DNA of 64,000 nucleotides. Origin: Nocardioides sp. SR21 (lineage in GTDB: Bacteria; Actinomycetota; Actinomycetes; Propionibacteriales; Nocardioidaceae). A program made the position numbers and the translations under genes. The stretch's first letter is position 1; each line of letters opens with the position of its first letter. The notes beneath the pieces were generated by a model, which worked only from the letters and a program-made list of their open reading frames with translations, searched no databases and had not been told where the DNA came from. Where the stretch lies: NCBI RefSeq assembly GCF_022761125.1, contig NZ_JAKWJR010000008.1, positions 173,896 to 237,895 of the forward strand, given 5' to 3'. Below, one piece after another: positions 32,860-40,601 of this stretch.

Positions 32860-34133
32860 GAGGTCACCATCGGCGCGTCGTCCCTCACCCTGAGGGGTGT
32901 GGCCGAAGTCGCGTGCCACAGCGCGGGCTTCGGCACCGAGCGGACGGAGCGGGAGAACGTCGGGATGCAGGCGACCATCGCGGTCAGCCCGCCCAGCACC
33001 AGGATCGCGGCGCTGCCGCCCAGCTCGGAGAGCAGCAGTCCCGCGATGACCGGCGACAGGGGCAGCACGCTCATCGAGGCGAACTGCGAGGTCGACTGCA
33101 CCCGGCCGATCAGCTCGGGCGGGGTGACCGCGATCCGGTAGGAGCTGATGCCGGCGTTGCCGGCCGGGTTGAGCAGCATCCCGAGTCCGAGGGCGGCGGC
33201 GACCACGAGCGGCTCGTTCCAGAACGCCATCGGGACCACCAGCGGCACGAAGCTCCACGCGATCGCGACCGTGAGGTGCCCGGTGGCGGTCCGCTCGATG
33301 ATCCACGGCGCGAGCACCGCGCCGATGATGCCGGCGAGACCGGCGACCGCCTCCACCAGGCCGATGTGCAGGGCGTCGAAGCCGCCCTCGATCAGCCGCA
33401 GCACCGCGACGAAGAACAGTGCGTTCACGGTGAGGTTGGTCAGCGCGCCCCACACGGTGAGCACCCGGAAGAACGGGCGCGACCACACGAACCGCACGCC
33501 CTCGGCGAGCTCGTGCGCGGGGCGTCGCCGAGTCCCGTCGTACGGCGTGGGGGACAGGTCGGTGCGGATCCGGCCGAGCATCACCCAGGACACCGCGAAC
33601 GACACCGCGTCGGCGGCGAACGGCAGCCACTTGGTGATGCTGAACAGCACGCCGCCGAGCGGGGCGCTGATCAGCGAGGCGACGTGCAGGCGGGCCTGGT
33701 TCTGGCTCAGCGCCGTGGGCAGCTCGTCGGCGGGTACGACGGTGCGCACGGCCGAGATCTCGGCCGGGGCGAACATCCCGGCGCCCACGCCGGTCAGCAG
33801 CGCGACGACGAAGAGGTGCGGGATCGTGAGCTCGCCCGCGATGCCCGCGATCGCGAGCGACGCGTAGAGCAGCACGCCGCTGCCGCTGGCGAGCCGCATG
33901 ATCCGGCGCCGGTCGAACCGGTCCGCCAGCACGCCCGCCGGGAGCAGCGCCCCGGCCAGCCCGAGCAGGTGCAGCGCCTCGGACGCCGCGGCGAGCATGG
34001 CCGAACCGGTCAACGCGTAGGTCACCAGCGGGAAGACGAACATCGTCATCCGGCTGCCGATCTCGCTGATCGTCTGGCCGATCCAGAGCGCGGTGAAGTC
34101 GTGGTTCTTGGCGAGCGACCGGTACGAGGGCAT
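32856..34133 (-). CDS. MFS transporter (enterobactin-exporter/MFS_3-like)
   Basis: 425 residues with about 12 membrane helices. '[20 protein letters not shown]' is the MFS_3 N-terminal helix and '[20 protein letters not shown]' is motif A. It probably exports a small molecule. The ATG at 34133 has a TATAAGTT stretch 6-8 bases upstream on the minus strand. The divergent ArsR-like regulator with three direct repeats between the genes is the likely controller. It is co-translated with the chemoreceptor downstream. Confidence 0.88.
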   Translation of the reverse strand: MPSYRSLAKNHDFTALWIGQTISEIGSRMTMFVFPLVTYALTGSAMLAAASEALHLLGLAGALLPAGVLADRFDRRRIMRLASGSGVLLYASLAIAGIAGELTIPHLFVVALLTGVGAGMFAPAEISAVRTVVPADELPTALSQNQARLHVASLISAPLGGVLFSITKWLPFAADAVSFAVSWVMLGRIRTDLSPTPYDGTRRRPAHELAEGVRFVWSRPFFRVLTVWGALTNLTVNALFFVAVLRLIEGGFDALHIGLVEAVAGLAGIIGAVLAPWIIERTATGHLTVAIAWSFVPLVVPMAFWNEPLVVAAALGLGMLLNPAGNAGISSYRIAVTPPELIGRVQSTSQFASMSVLPLSPVIAGLLLSELGGSAAILVLGGLTAMVACIPTFSRSVRSVPKPALWHATSATPLRVRDDAPMVTS

Positions 34134-34147
34134 ATCCGCAACTTATA

Positions 34148-34183
34148 GTGCGCAAGCAATGGTGCGCAATAGTTCGTGCGCAA
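34148..34183. promoter_or_regulatory. Three direct repeats GTGCGCAA with 14-bp period
   Basis: GTGCGCAA starts at 34148, 34162 and 34176, exactly 14 bp apart, in the 69-bp divergent region between the MFS pump and the ArsR-like gene. Likely binding sites of that regulator. Confidence 0.6.
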
Positions 34184-34202
34184 CTTCCGCTAGCATCGGG
34201 GC

Positions 34203-34802
34203 ATGCCCTACCCGAGCCGGAGCCAGGCGGTCCACGACCCCAAGATGCTGCGCGCGATCGCCCACCCGGTCCGCAACCGGATCCTCACCGAGCTCACCGC
34301 CACCGGCCCGATGCGCGCCGCCGACCTGGCCCGCGAGCTGGACCTGCCGGCCAACCAGATGAGCTTCCACCTGCGCCAGCTGGCGAAGTACGGCCTGGTC
34401 GAGGAGGACCCCGACGCCGCGCGCGACAAGCGCGACCGGGTCTGGCGCCCCGTCTCCCCGGACGGCGTCTCGGTGAACCTCTCCGACCTCGAGAAGGAGC
34501 CGGGCGGGAAGGCCGCGTCGGCGGTCTTCCGGCAGCACGCCGCGAGCTGGGGGCACCTCGTGGTCGACGCGGCGTACGGCGACGACCGCGAGCCCGACAT
34601 CCTGCGCACCGTCAACGAGACCGCGATCCGGCTGACCAGGGACGAGGCGATCGAGATGGCCGGCGAGCTCGACGAGGTCCTCACCCGCTGGAACGAGCGG
34701 ACCCGCGGCAGCGACGACGGCCGGCGCACCTACCTGCTCTTCTCGGTGCTGCAGCCCTATCCGGACACGGGCCTCGGGCCGAAGGCGGGGGACGACGACT
34801 GA
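34203..34802 (+). CDS. ArsR-like winged-helix transcriptional regulator
   Basis: 199 residues. Winged helix at about 12-95: '[20 protein letters not shown]', '[20 protein letters not shown]', '[14 protein letters not shown]'. A helical C-terminal half ('[20 protein letters not shown]') may bind a ligand. No cysteine metal site is seen, so this is the helix_turn_helix domain PF12840-type group rather than a metal sensor. TAGCAT (34191-34196) ends six bases before the ATG. It likely regulates the divergent MFS-chemoreceptor operon. Its stop overlaps the next start (TGATG). Confidence 0.88.
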   Translation: MPYPSRSQAVHDPKMLRAIAHPVRNRILTELTATGPMRAADLARELDLPANQMSFHLRQLAKYGLVEEDPDAARDKRDRVWRPVSPDGVSVNLSDLEKEPGGKAASAVFRQHAASWGHLVVDAAYGDDREPDILRTVNETAIRLTRDEAIEMAGELDEVLTRWNERTRGSDDGRRTYLLFSVLQPYPDTGLGPKAGDDD

Positions 34803-35149
34803 TGCCCGCCCGGCTGCGGATCGCCACGCCCGAGCAGGTGGCGGCGGCGACCGGGAGCGGCGACGTCCGCTTCCTCACCAAGCACTACCTCGCGGTCCTC
34901 GAGGACCGCGCCCCCGGCCACTCCGTCGAGGTGCGCGTCCCGCCGTACGCCGCCGTCCAGGTGATCCCCGGGGTCCGGCACACCCGCGGCACCCCGCCCG
35001 CGGTCGTCGAGATGGACGCCGCCACCTGGATCGCCCTCGCCACCGGCGAGCTCGCCTGGGCGGACGCCGAGTCGTCGGGCCGGGTCCGCGCGAGCGGCGA
35101 ACGGGCCGATCTCTCGCCCCACCTGCCGCTCCTCTCGGATACTCCCTGA
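34802..35149 (+). CDS. Sterol carrier family protein (SCP2/MDMPI-like)
   Basis: 115 residues: 'LAVLEDRAPGHSVEVRVPPY', 'AAVQVIPGVRHTRGTPPAVV', 'MDAATWIALATGELAWADA' and 'VRASGERADLSPHLPLL', the one-domain sterol-carrier-like proteins that occur near purine genes in many actinobacteria. It may bind a lipid or mycothiol-like ligand. The ATG shares a base with the previous TGA, so it is translationally coupled to the regulator. Confidence 0.8.
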   Translation: MPARLRIATPEQVAAATGSGDVRFLTKHYLAVLEDRAPGHSVEVRVPPYAAVQVIPGVRHTRGTPPAVVEMDAATWIALATGELAWADAESSGRVRASGERADLSPHLPLLSDTP

Positions 35150-35269
35150 CGGTTCGGGGGTCTCGGGTGCTCGTCGAGCCCGGAATCGTCAGGGACTACC
35201 CCCTCCCCACGACAGTCCCTGACGAACCAGGCCTTCTCCGGCCGGGGACGGCCCCCATTCGTCAGGGAC
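35143..35269. repeat. Dispersed palindromic repeat, CCCTGACG...CGTCAGGG family (two units)
   Basis: Unit 1: TCCCTGACG (35143-35151) with CGTCAGGGA (35187-35195). Unit 2: GTCCCTGACGAA (35215-35226) with TTCGTCAGGGAC (35258-35269), perfect over 12 bp. The 16-mer CGTCAGGGACTACCCC at 35187-35202 recurs exactly at 51654-51669. It fills the gap between the sterol-carrier gene and the M20 peptidase. Confidence 0.65.
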
Positions 35270-35282
35270 GATCGCCACGACT

Positions 35283-35288
35283 TAGGTT
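35283..35288 (+). promoter_or_regulatory. -10 box TAGGTT of the M20 peptidase (leaderless)
   Basis: TAGGTT ends six bases before ATG 35295, and the preceding repeat ends 14 bases upstream of the box. Confidence 0.5.
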
Positions 35289-35294
35289 GTCCGC

Positions 35295-36626
35295 ATGACG
35301 GACATCCGCGCCCAGGTCCAGGCAGTCCTCCCCGGCATCCGCACGGATCTCGAGGACCTCGTCCGCATCCAGTCCGTCAGCGCGGACCCGGAGCGGCTCA
35401 GCGAGGTCGAGGTCAGCGCCCAGCGCACCGCCGACCTGTTCGCCGCCGAGGGCGTCGAGGTCGAGATCGTCCGTGCGTACGACGGCGCCCCGCCGGCGGT
35501 CATCGGCGAGAAGAAGGGCCCGGAGGGCGCTCCGACCGTGCTGCTCTACGCCCACCACGACGTGCAGCCCGAGAACGACCACGCCGACTGGGACTCCCCG
35601 CCGTGGGAGCCCACCGAGCGCGACGGCCGCCTCTACGGCCGCGGCGCCGCCGACGACAAGGCCGGGATCATGGCGCACGTCGGCGCGCTGCGCGTGTACG
35701 GCGACGACCTGCCCGTCACGGTCCGGCTGTTCATCGAGGGCGAGGAGGAGGTCGGCTCCGACACGCTGGTCGAGCTCCTCGAGAAGTACCAGCAGCGCCT
35801 CGAGGCCGACGTGATCGTGATCGCCGACTCCGGCAACTGGGACATCGGCGTCCCCGCGCTCACCACGAGCCTGCGCGGCCTGGTCCGCGTCGACGTCGAG
35901 GTCCGCACGCTGACCCACGCCGTGCACTCCGGCATGTGGGGCGGCCTGGTCCCCGACGCGCTGATGACGCTCGCCCGGGTGATCTCGACGCTGCACGACG
36001 ACAACGGCGACGTCGCCGTCGCCGGGCTGCACTCCGGCCCGGCCGCCGACGTCGAGTACCCCGAGGAGCGGCTGCGCGCCGAGTCCGGCGCCGCGCCCGG
36101 CATCGAGTGGATCGGCACCGGCTCCAGCGTCGAGCGCCTCTGGACCAAGCCGTCGCTGAGCATCACCGGCCTCGACGCCCCGAAGGTCGCCGGCGCGAGC
36201 AACACGCTGGTCCCGGCCGCCAAGGCCCGCATCTCGATGCGCATCGCCCCCGGCGACACGACCGAGAACGCGCTCGCCTGCCTGCTCCGCCACCTCGAGG
36301 CCAACGTCCCGTGGGGTGCGACCCTCACGCACACCGTGGTCGACACCGGCGAGGCCACCCAGATCGACGCGACGGGTCCGGCGTACGACGCCGCGCGCGC
36401 CGCGTTCACCGAGGCCTGGGACGGCACCGAGCCGGTCGACATGGGCGTCGGCGGCTCGATCCCGTTCATCGCCGAGTTCCTCGAGGCGTTCCCGCAGGCG
36501 AGCGTGCTGGTCACCGGCGTCGAGGACCCGGACACCCGCGCGCACGGCGCCAACGAGGGCCTGCACCTCGCCGAGTTCGAGAAGGTCGTGCTCGCCGAGG
36601 CGCTGCTCCTCCGCAACCTCGGCTGA
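35295..36626 (+). CDS. M20-family dipeptidase
   Basis: 443 residues. Zinc ligands are visible in 'VLLYAHHDVQPEN' (His87, with Asp89) and 'YGRGAADDKAGIMAHV' (bridging Asp). The catalytic pair is in 'FIEGEEEVGSDTL', and the C-terminal ligand in 'HGANEGLHLAEFEKVV'. The dimerisation domain is at about 200-320 ('AVHSGMWGGLVPDAL'). This matches the CNDP/PepV-like group that cleaves dipeptides or N-acyl amino acids. It is cytoplasmic. A strong terminator follows at 36639. Confidence 0.92.
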   Translation: MTDIRAQVQAVLPGIRTDLEDLVRIQSVSADPERLSEVEVSAQRTADLFAAEGVEVEIVRAYDGAPPAVIGEKKGPEGAPTVLLYAHHDVQPENDHADWDSPPWEPTERDGRLYGRGAADDKAGIMAHVGALRVYGDDLPVTVRLFIEGEEEVGSDTLVELLEKYQQRLEADVIVIADSGNWDIGVPALTTSLRGLVRVDVEVRTLTHAVHSGMWGGLVPDALMTLARVISTLHDDNGDVAVAGLHSGPAADVEYPEERLRAESGAAPGIEWIGTGSSVERLWTKPSLSITGLDAPKVAGASNTLVPAAKARISMRIAPGDTTENALACLLRHLEANVPWGATLTHTVVDTGEATQIDATGPAYDAARAAFTEAWDGTEPVDMGVGGSIPFIAEFLEAFPQASVLVTGVEDPDTRAHGANEGLHLAEFEKVVLAEALLLRNLG

Positions 36627-36638
36627 GGCCGTGAAGGT

Positions 36639-36667
36639 GTCACACCGGCTCGTCGAGCCGGTGTGAC
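36639..36667 (+). terminator. Hairpin terminator after the M20 peptidase
   Basis: GTCACACCGGCTC (36639-36651) and GAGCCGGTGTGAC (36655-36667) pair perfectly around a 3-base loop; no T-run follows, which is usual in this GC range. Confidence 0.75.
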
Positions 36668-36837
36668 GGTGTCTCTCGGTTAGGCGCACCGGACCGAGGT
36701 GCGGCTGCGGCATCAACGTCGGCAAGGCCTGCGCCTCGCACCGCAACGGGACCGGGTTCAACCCCTGCTCGGTGTGCGTCGGCGAACCGCGCCCCGACGA
36801 CGAGGTCACCACCGCCGAGGGCGAGCGCCGGATGTAG
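36667..36837 (+). pseudogene. Cysteine-rich coding remnant without a start codon
   Basis: One frame is open to TAG at 36835-36837 and reads '...GPRCGCGINVGKACASHR' and then 'NGTGFNPCSVCVGEPRPDDE'. Cysteines in C-x-C and C-x-x-C spacing and a histidine suggest a small zinc-binding module. No ATG, GTG or TTG precedes it in frame after the upstream TGA at 36664, and it begins directly behind a terminator. So it looks like the 3' end of a lost gene. A start by an unusual codon cannot be excluded. Confidence 0.45.
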
Positions 36838-36838
36838 G

Positions 36839-38599
36839 TCAGGCCAGCGGCAGGAACACGCGGAACGTGCTGCCCCGACCCGGTTCGGACTCGACCTCGA
36901 TCCGGCCGTCGTGGCGGTGCACGACGCGCAGCACGATGGCCAGGCCCAGCCCGGTGCCCGGCTGCGCGGTGGCCAGCGGGTCGGCGGAGCGGAAGAACTC
37001 GTCGAAGACCTTGGCCTGGTCCTCGGCGGAGATCCCGATGCCGTCGTCGGTCACGGTCAGCACGACCTCGTCGCCCACCGCGGCGACCCGCACGGCCACG
37101 CTGCCGCCCGTCTCGGTGTACTTCACGGCGTTGCTCACCAGGTTCGTGACCAGGTGGTCGAGCTCTCCGGCGTCCCCGCGGGCGACGACCGGTTCGCCGG
37201 GCTGGTCCATCCGCAACGTGACGCCCCGGGCGGTCGCGGCCGGCTCGTTGAGCTCGACGAGCTCGCCCGCCAGCCGGCCGAGGTCGACCGGCCCGGGGTC
37301 GAGGAGCGGATCGGAGTCGGTGGCGCTGTGCAGCGCGAGCAGGTCGTCGACGACCCGCGCGAGCCGCTCACCGCCGCGCTCGATCGCGGCCACGGCCGTC
37401 CGGGCCTTGTCGCTGAGGTCGGGGTCGCCGGCCAGGATCTCGGCGTACCCGAGGACCGCGCTGACCGGGTTCTTCAGGTCGTGCGCGACGGTCGCGACCA
37501 TCCGCTCGCGGTACTCCGCGACCTCGCGCAGCTCGCGCACCAGCTGGTGCTCGCGCATCGACCGGCCCAGGTCGCGGGCGATGTCGAGCGCCGCGGCGGC
37601 TTCGTACTCGCTCCACTCCGCGCCGAGCGGGCCCCGGGTCAGCCCCATCACGCCGACGCAGTCGGCGCCGGAGCCGATCGGCACGAACAGCAACGACTCC
37701 ACCTCGACGCTCGCGAGGAACTCCAGCACGGTCTCGGCCTGGTCGGCGGCCAGGGCGCCGGGCATCGGCCGCTCCGGCGCCAGCACGGCGACGCACTGCC
37801 GCTCCCACGCGCGCTGGGCGTGGGCGGTCACCAGCGCCCGGACGCCGAACGGGAGCCGGACGGTCGCGCCGCCGTCGACGTACAGCGGCCCGTCGCAGCG
37901 CTTGTCGGGGCCGAGGAACTGGACCCACAGGGAGTCCGCGCGGAAGCCCTTCGCGACCTCGTGGCCGCAGTTGATCAGGACCTCGTCGGCCGACTCGCTG
38001 CCGGCGGCCATCCGGACGATCTCGGCGGCAGCGCTCGCGAGCCGCACCTGGTCGGCGAGCCGCTCGCGCTCGAGCGTGACCCGGATGGCGTTGGTCGCCT
38101 GGCGTGCGTACGCCGCGAGCAGGGTGCGCTTCTCGGGGCTCGGCACCCTCCCGTCGCGCGGCAGCTCCATGCCGAGGACTCCGATGAAGGTCCCGGCGTC
38201 GTCGTACAACGGTGCGACCAGGAGGTTGTCCGGGTGCCAGGCTTCCGGGTCGACGTCGTCGCCGGGGGCGTCGGACCGCCAGCCCCACTTGTCGATGTCG
38301 AGGACCATCCGGTCGTGGGGCACGAACTTCAGCGGGCCCCAGTCGTCGGCGACCTCGAGCTGGTCGAGCAGCGGCTGGGCCGGCGCCAGGCTGTCGAGCA
38401 GGGCCGCGCGGGCGTCCTCGGGGCCGACGACCACGAGCTGGTGCAGGTAGCCGTCGTCGCGCACCGCCGCGATCCCGACGACGTCGAAGCCGGCGATCTC
38501 CGCCACGCCCTCGGCGATCGCCTGGAGGGCCGCCCGCGACTGGCTGTCCGACCACCGTGACCCGCGGACCGGGCGCTCGAAGTCGGCGTCGTCGGTCAC
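36839..38599 (-). CDS. Soluble GAF-domain sensor histidine kinase (paralogue A)
   Basis: 586 residues with no membrane helix. N-terminal GAF-like domain (about 15-180, with 'AWHPDNLLVAPLYDDAGTFI'), second GAF (about 200-345), then HisKA with His373 ('ATVAHDLKNPVSAVLGYAE') and HATPase ('VSNAVKYTETGGSVAV', 'DDGIGISAEDQAKVFDEFFR', 'GTGLGLAIVLRVV'). It is cytoplasmic, so it senses an internal or diffusible signal. No response regulator is adjacent. The GTG at 38599 is set by TAGACT (38607-38612, minus) ending seven bases before it. It is downstream of a close paralogue on the same strand. Confidence 0.92.
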   Translation of the reverse strand: MTDDADFERPVRGSRWSDSQSRAALQAIAEGVAEIAGFDVVGIAAVRDDGYLHQLVVVGPEDARAALLDSLAPAQPLLDQLEVADDWGPLKFVPHDRMVLDIDKWGWRSDAPGDDVDPEAWHPDNLLVAPLYDDAGTFIGVLGMELPRDGRVPSPEKRTLLAAYARQATNAIRVTLERERLADQVRLASAAAEIVRMAAGSESADEVLINCGHEVAKGFRADSLWVQFLGPDKRCDGPLYVDGGATVRLPFGVRALVTAHAQRAWERQCVAVLAPERPMPGALAADQAETVLEFLASVEVESLLFVPIGSGADCVGVMGLTRGPLGAEWSEYEAAAALDIARDLGRSMREHQLVRELREVAEYRERMVATVAHDLKNPVSAVLGYAEILAGDPDLSDKARTAVAAIERGGERLARVVDDLLALHSATDSDPLLDPGPVDLGRLAGELVELNEPAATARGVTLRMDQPGEPVVARGDAGELDHLVTNLVSNAVKYTETGGSVAVRVAAVGDEVVLTVTDDGIGISAEDQAKVFDEFFRSADPLATAQPGTGLGLAIVLRVVHRHDGRIEVESEPGRGSTFRVFLPLA

Positions 38600-38606
38600 C
38601 CCACGA

Positions 38607-38612
38607 AGTCTA
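38607..38612 (-). promoter_or_regulatory. -10 box TAGACT of histidine kinase A (leaderless)
   Basis: On the minus strand TAGACT ends seven bases before GTG 38599. It is the same box as those of purS and purF. Confidence 0.55.
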
Positions 38613-38670
38613 GGGGCCGCCGCCGGGCGTCCGTCGGATCTCCCGCCCGGCGGCAGTCCTGGGTCCGACC

Positions 38671-40473
38671 TCAGGCGGCCGGCAGGAACACGCGGAAGGT
38701 GCTGCCCTTGCCGAGCTCGGACGAGATCTCGAGCCGGCCGTGGTGCCGGTCGACGATGCGGCGCACGATCGCGAGGCCGAGACCGGTCCCGGGCTGCGCG
38801 ACCGCGGCCGGGTTCGAGGAGCGGAAGAACTCCGTGCCGAGGTGGGCGAGGTCGGCCTGCGAGATCCCGATGCCGGCGTCCGCGACCGTCAGCACGACCT
38901 GGTCGGGGTGCTCCCCGCCGGCCACCTCGACGCTGATCGAGACCGAGCCGTCGGCCGGGGTGTACTTCACGGCGTTGCTCACGAGGTTCGCGCAGACCCG
39001 GTCGATCTCCTCGGCGTCGCCGAGGGCGAGGATCGCGTGGTCGGGTACGTCGATCTTGAGGTCGAGCCGCTTCTGCTGCGCCGCGACCATGGTCAGGTCG
39101 ATGACGTCGTCGACCACGCGGTGCAGGTCGACCGGGGCCGCGATGATCCGGTTCTCCGGGTCGCCGACCTTGGACAGCAGCAGCAGGTCGTCGATCACGC
39201 GCACCATCCGCTTGGCGCCGCGGTCCATCACCTGCAGCGAGCCCTTGGTGGTGCCGCTGAGGTCGGGCGACGACTCGAGCATCTCGAGGTGCCCCATCAC
39301 CGAGGTGAGGGGGTTCTTCAGCTCGTGGGCGACGGTCGCGATCAGCTGGCTCTTGTAGGCGTCGAGCTCCTGGAGCTCCTCGACCAGCTGGTGCTCGCGC
39401 TCGAACGTGCGGGCGTTGAGGATCGCGCGACCGAGGTCGTGGCCGATGTCGAGCGCCATCGTGGCCTCGGCCTCGGACCAGTCGGGAGCGCCGAAGGCCC
39501 GGGTCAGCACCAGGTTGCCCAGGCACTGCGGACCGGCGCCGAGCGGCGTGAACAGGATCGACTCGATCCCGATGCCGCCGAGGTAGGCCAGGATCATCTC
39601 GCCCTGCTCGTCGGTGAGCCACTCGCCGAACGGGACGTTCGGCGCCACGACGGACGCCTCCTGGAACTCCCAGGCCCGGCGGGCCGCGGTCTCCGCGATC
39701 GAGACCAGCTCCGGAGTGAGCTCGATGACCGAGCCGTCGGCGGAGTAGATCGCGCCGCGGCCCCCGACGTCGTCGAACGTCTGCAGCCACATGCCCGCGG
39801 CGCGGAAGCCCTCGATCAGCGCCTCGCGGCTGTCGGCCACGATCCGCTCCAGGCTGAGCTGGGCGGTCGCCTTGCGCACGATCCGGCGGGCCGCCTCGGC
39901 CATCCGCACCTGGTCGGCGAGGGCCTGGCGCTCCAGCGCGACGATCACGGCCTGGCGGGCCTGCTCGGCGTACGCGTCGAGCACCGCGCGCTGCGCTTCG
40001 CCGGGACGGCGGCCGTCGACCGGCAGGTCCATGGCCAGGGTGCCGCGCATCCGGCCGGAGTCGTCGTACAGCGGCGCGATGAGCAGGTCCATCGGGTGCC
40101 ACGCGTCGGGGGCATCGTCGATCGGGTCGACGTCGGGGACCCAGCCCCACGTCTCGCCGAGCCCGGGCTCGAGGCGCTCGTGGGGGACGAACCGGAGCAG
40201 GCCCCAGTCGTCGGCCTTCTCGATCTCCTGGGCGAGCTGCTCGATCGGGGTGTGCCGGCCCTTGAGCTCCTCGCGGGCGGCGTCGCTGCCCGCGACCGCC
40301 ATCACCTCGAGGTAGCCGGGGTCGCCCCGGACGACGCTGATCGCGGCGATCCCGAAGCCGGCGACGCGGGTGACGCCGTCGGCGATCAGCTGGAGGGCGT
40401 CACGGGACGCGGCATCGGACCACGTCGCTTGCGCGCTGGTCTCCAGAGGCGCCGGAGCAATCTCCCGATCCAT
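38671..40473 (-). CDS. Soluble GAF-domain sensor histidine kinase (paralogue B)
   Basis: 600 residues, aligned with kinase A along the whole length: GAF 1 ('AWHPMDLLIAPLYDDSGRMR'), GAF 2 (about 215-350), HisKA with His383 ('ATVAHELKNPLTSVMGHLEM'), and HATPase ('VSNAVKYTPADGSVSI', 'DAGIGISQADLAHLGTEFFR', 'GTGLGLAIVRRIVDRHHGRL'). No transmembrane segment. Its partner regulator is not in the window. The two kinases are separated by 71 bp and arose by tandem duplication. It is divergent from purF across a 128-bp region with an imperfect inverted repeat around CGGGGAT. Confidence 0.92.
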   Translation of the reverse strand: MDREIAPAPLETSAQATWSDAASRDALQLIADGVTRVAGFGIAAISVVRGDPGYLEVMAVAGSDAAREELKGRHTPIEQLAQEIEKADDWGLLRFVPHERLEPGLGETWGWVPDVDPIDDAPDAWHPMDLLIAPLYDDSGRMRGTLAMDLPVDGRRPGEAQRAVLDAYAEQARQAVIVALERQALADQVRMAEAARRIVRKATAQLSLERIVADSREALIEGFRAAGMWLQTFDDVGGRGAIYSADGSVIELTPELVSIAETAARRAWEFQEASVVAPNVPFGEWLTDEQGEMILAYLGGIGIESILFTPLGAGPQCLGNLVLTRAFGAPDWSEAEATMALDIGHDLGRAILNARTFEREHQLVEELQELDAYKSQLIATVAHELKNPLTSVMGHLEMLESSPDLSGTTKGSLQVMDRGAKRMVRVIDDLLLLSKVGDPENRIIAAPVDLHRVVDDVIDLTMVAAQQKRLDLKIDVPDHAILALGDAEEIDRVCANLVSNAVKYTPADGSVSISVEVAGGEHPDQVVLTVADAGIGISQADLAHLGTEFFRSSNPAAVAQPGTGLGLAIVRRIVDRHHGRLEISSELGKGSTFRVFLPAA

Positions 40474-40588
40474 CTGTCCTCGTCTGTCGTGTCCCGTCGA
40501 TCAATGCTACGGGGATCGATCGATGGTCTTAGCATCCCCGGTACCCCTCTGGGTGGGACGGCAAGTAGGACACGCCGGAGTCCGCATC

Positions 40589-40594
40589 TAGACT
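40589..40594 (+). promoter_or_regulatory. -10 box TAGACT of purF (leaderless)
   Basis: GCATCTAGACTG is identical to the purS promoter core; the box ends seven bases before GTG 40602. Confidence 0.6.
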
Positions 40595-40601
40595 GGGGGT
40601 C

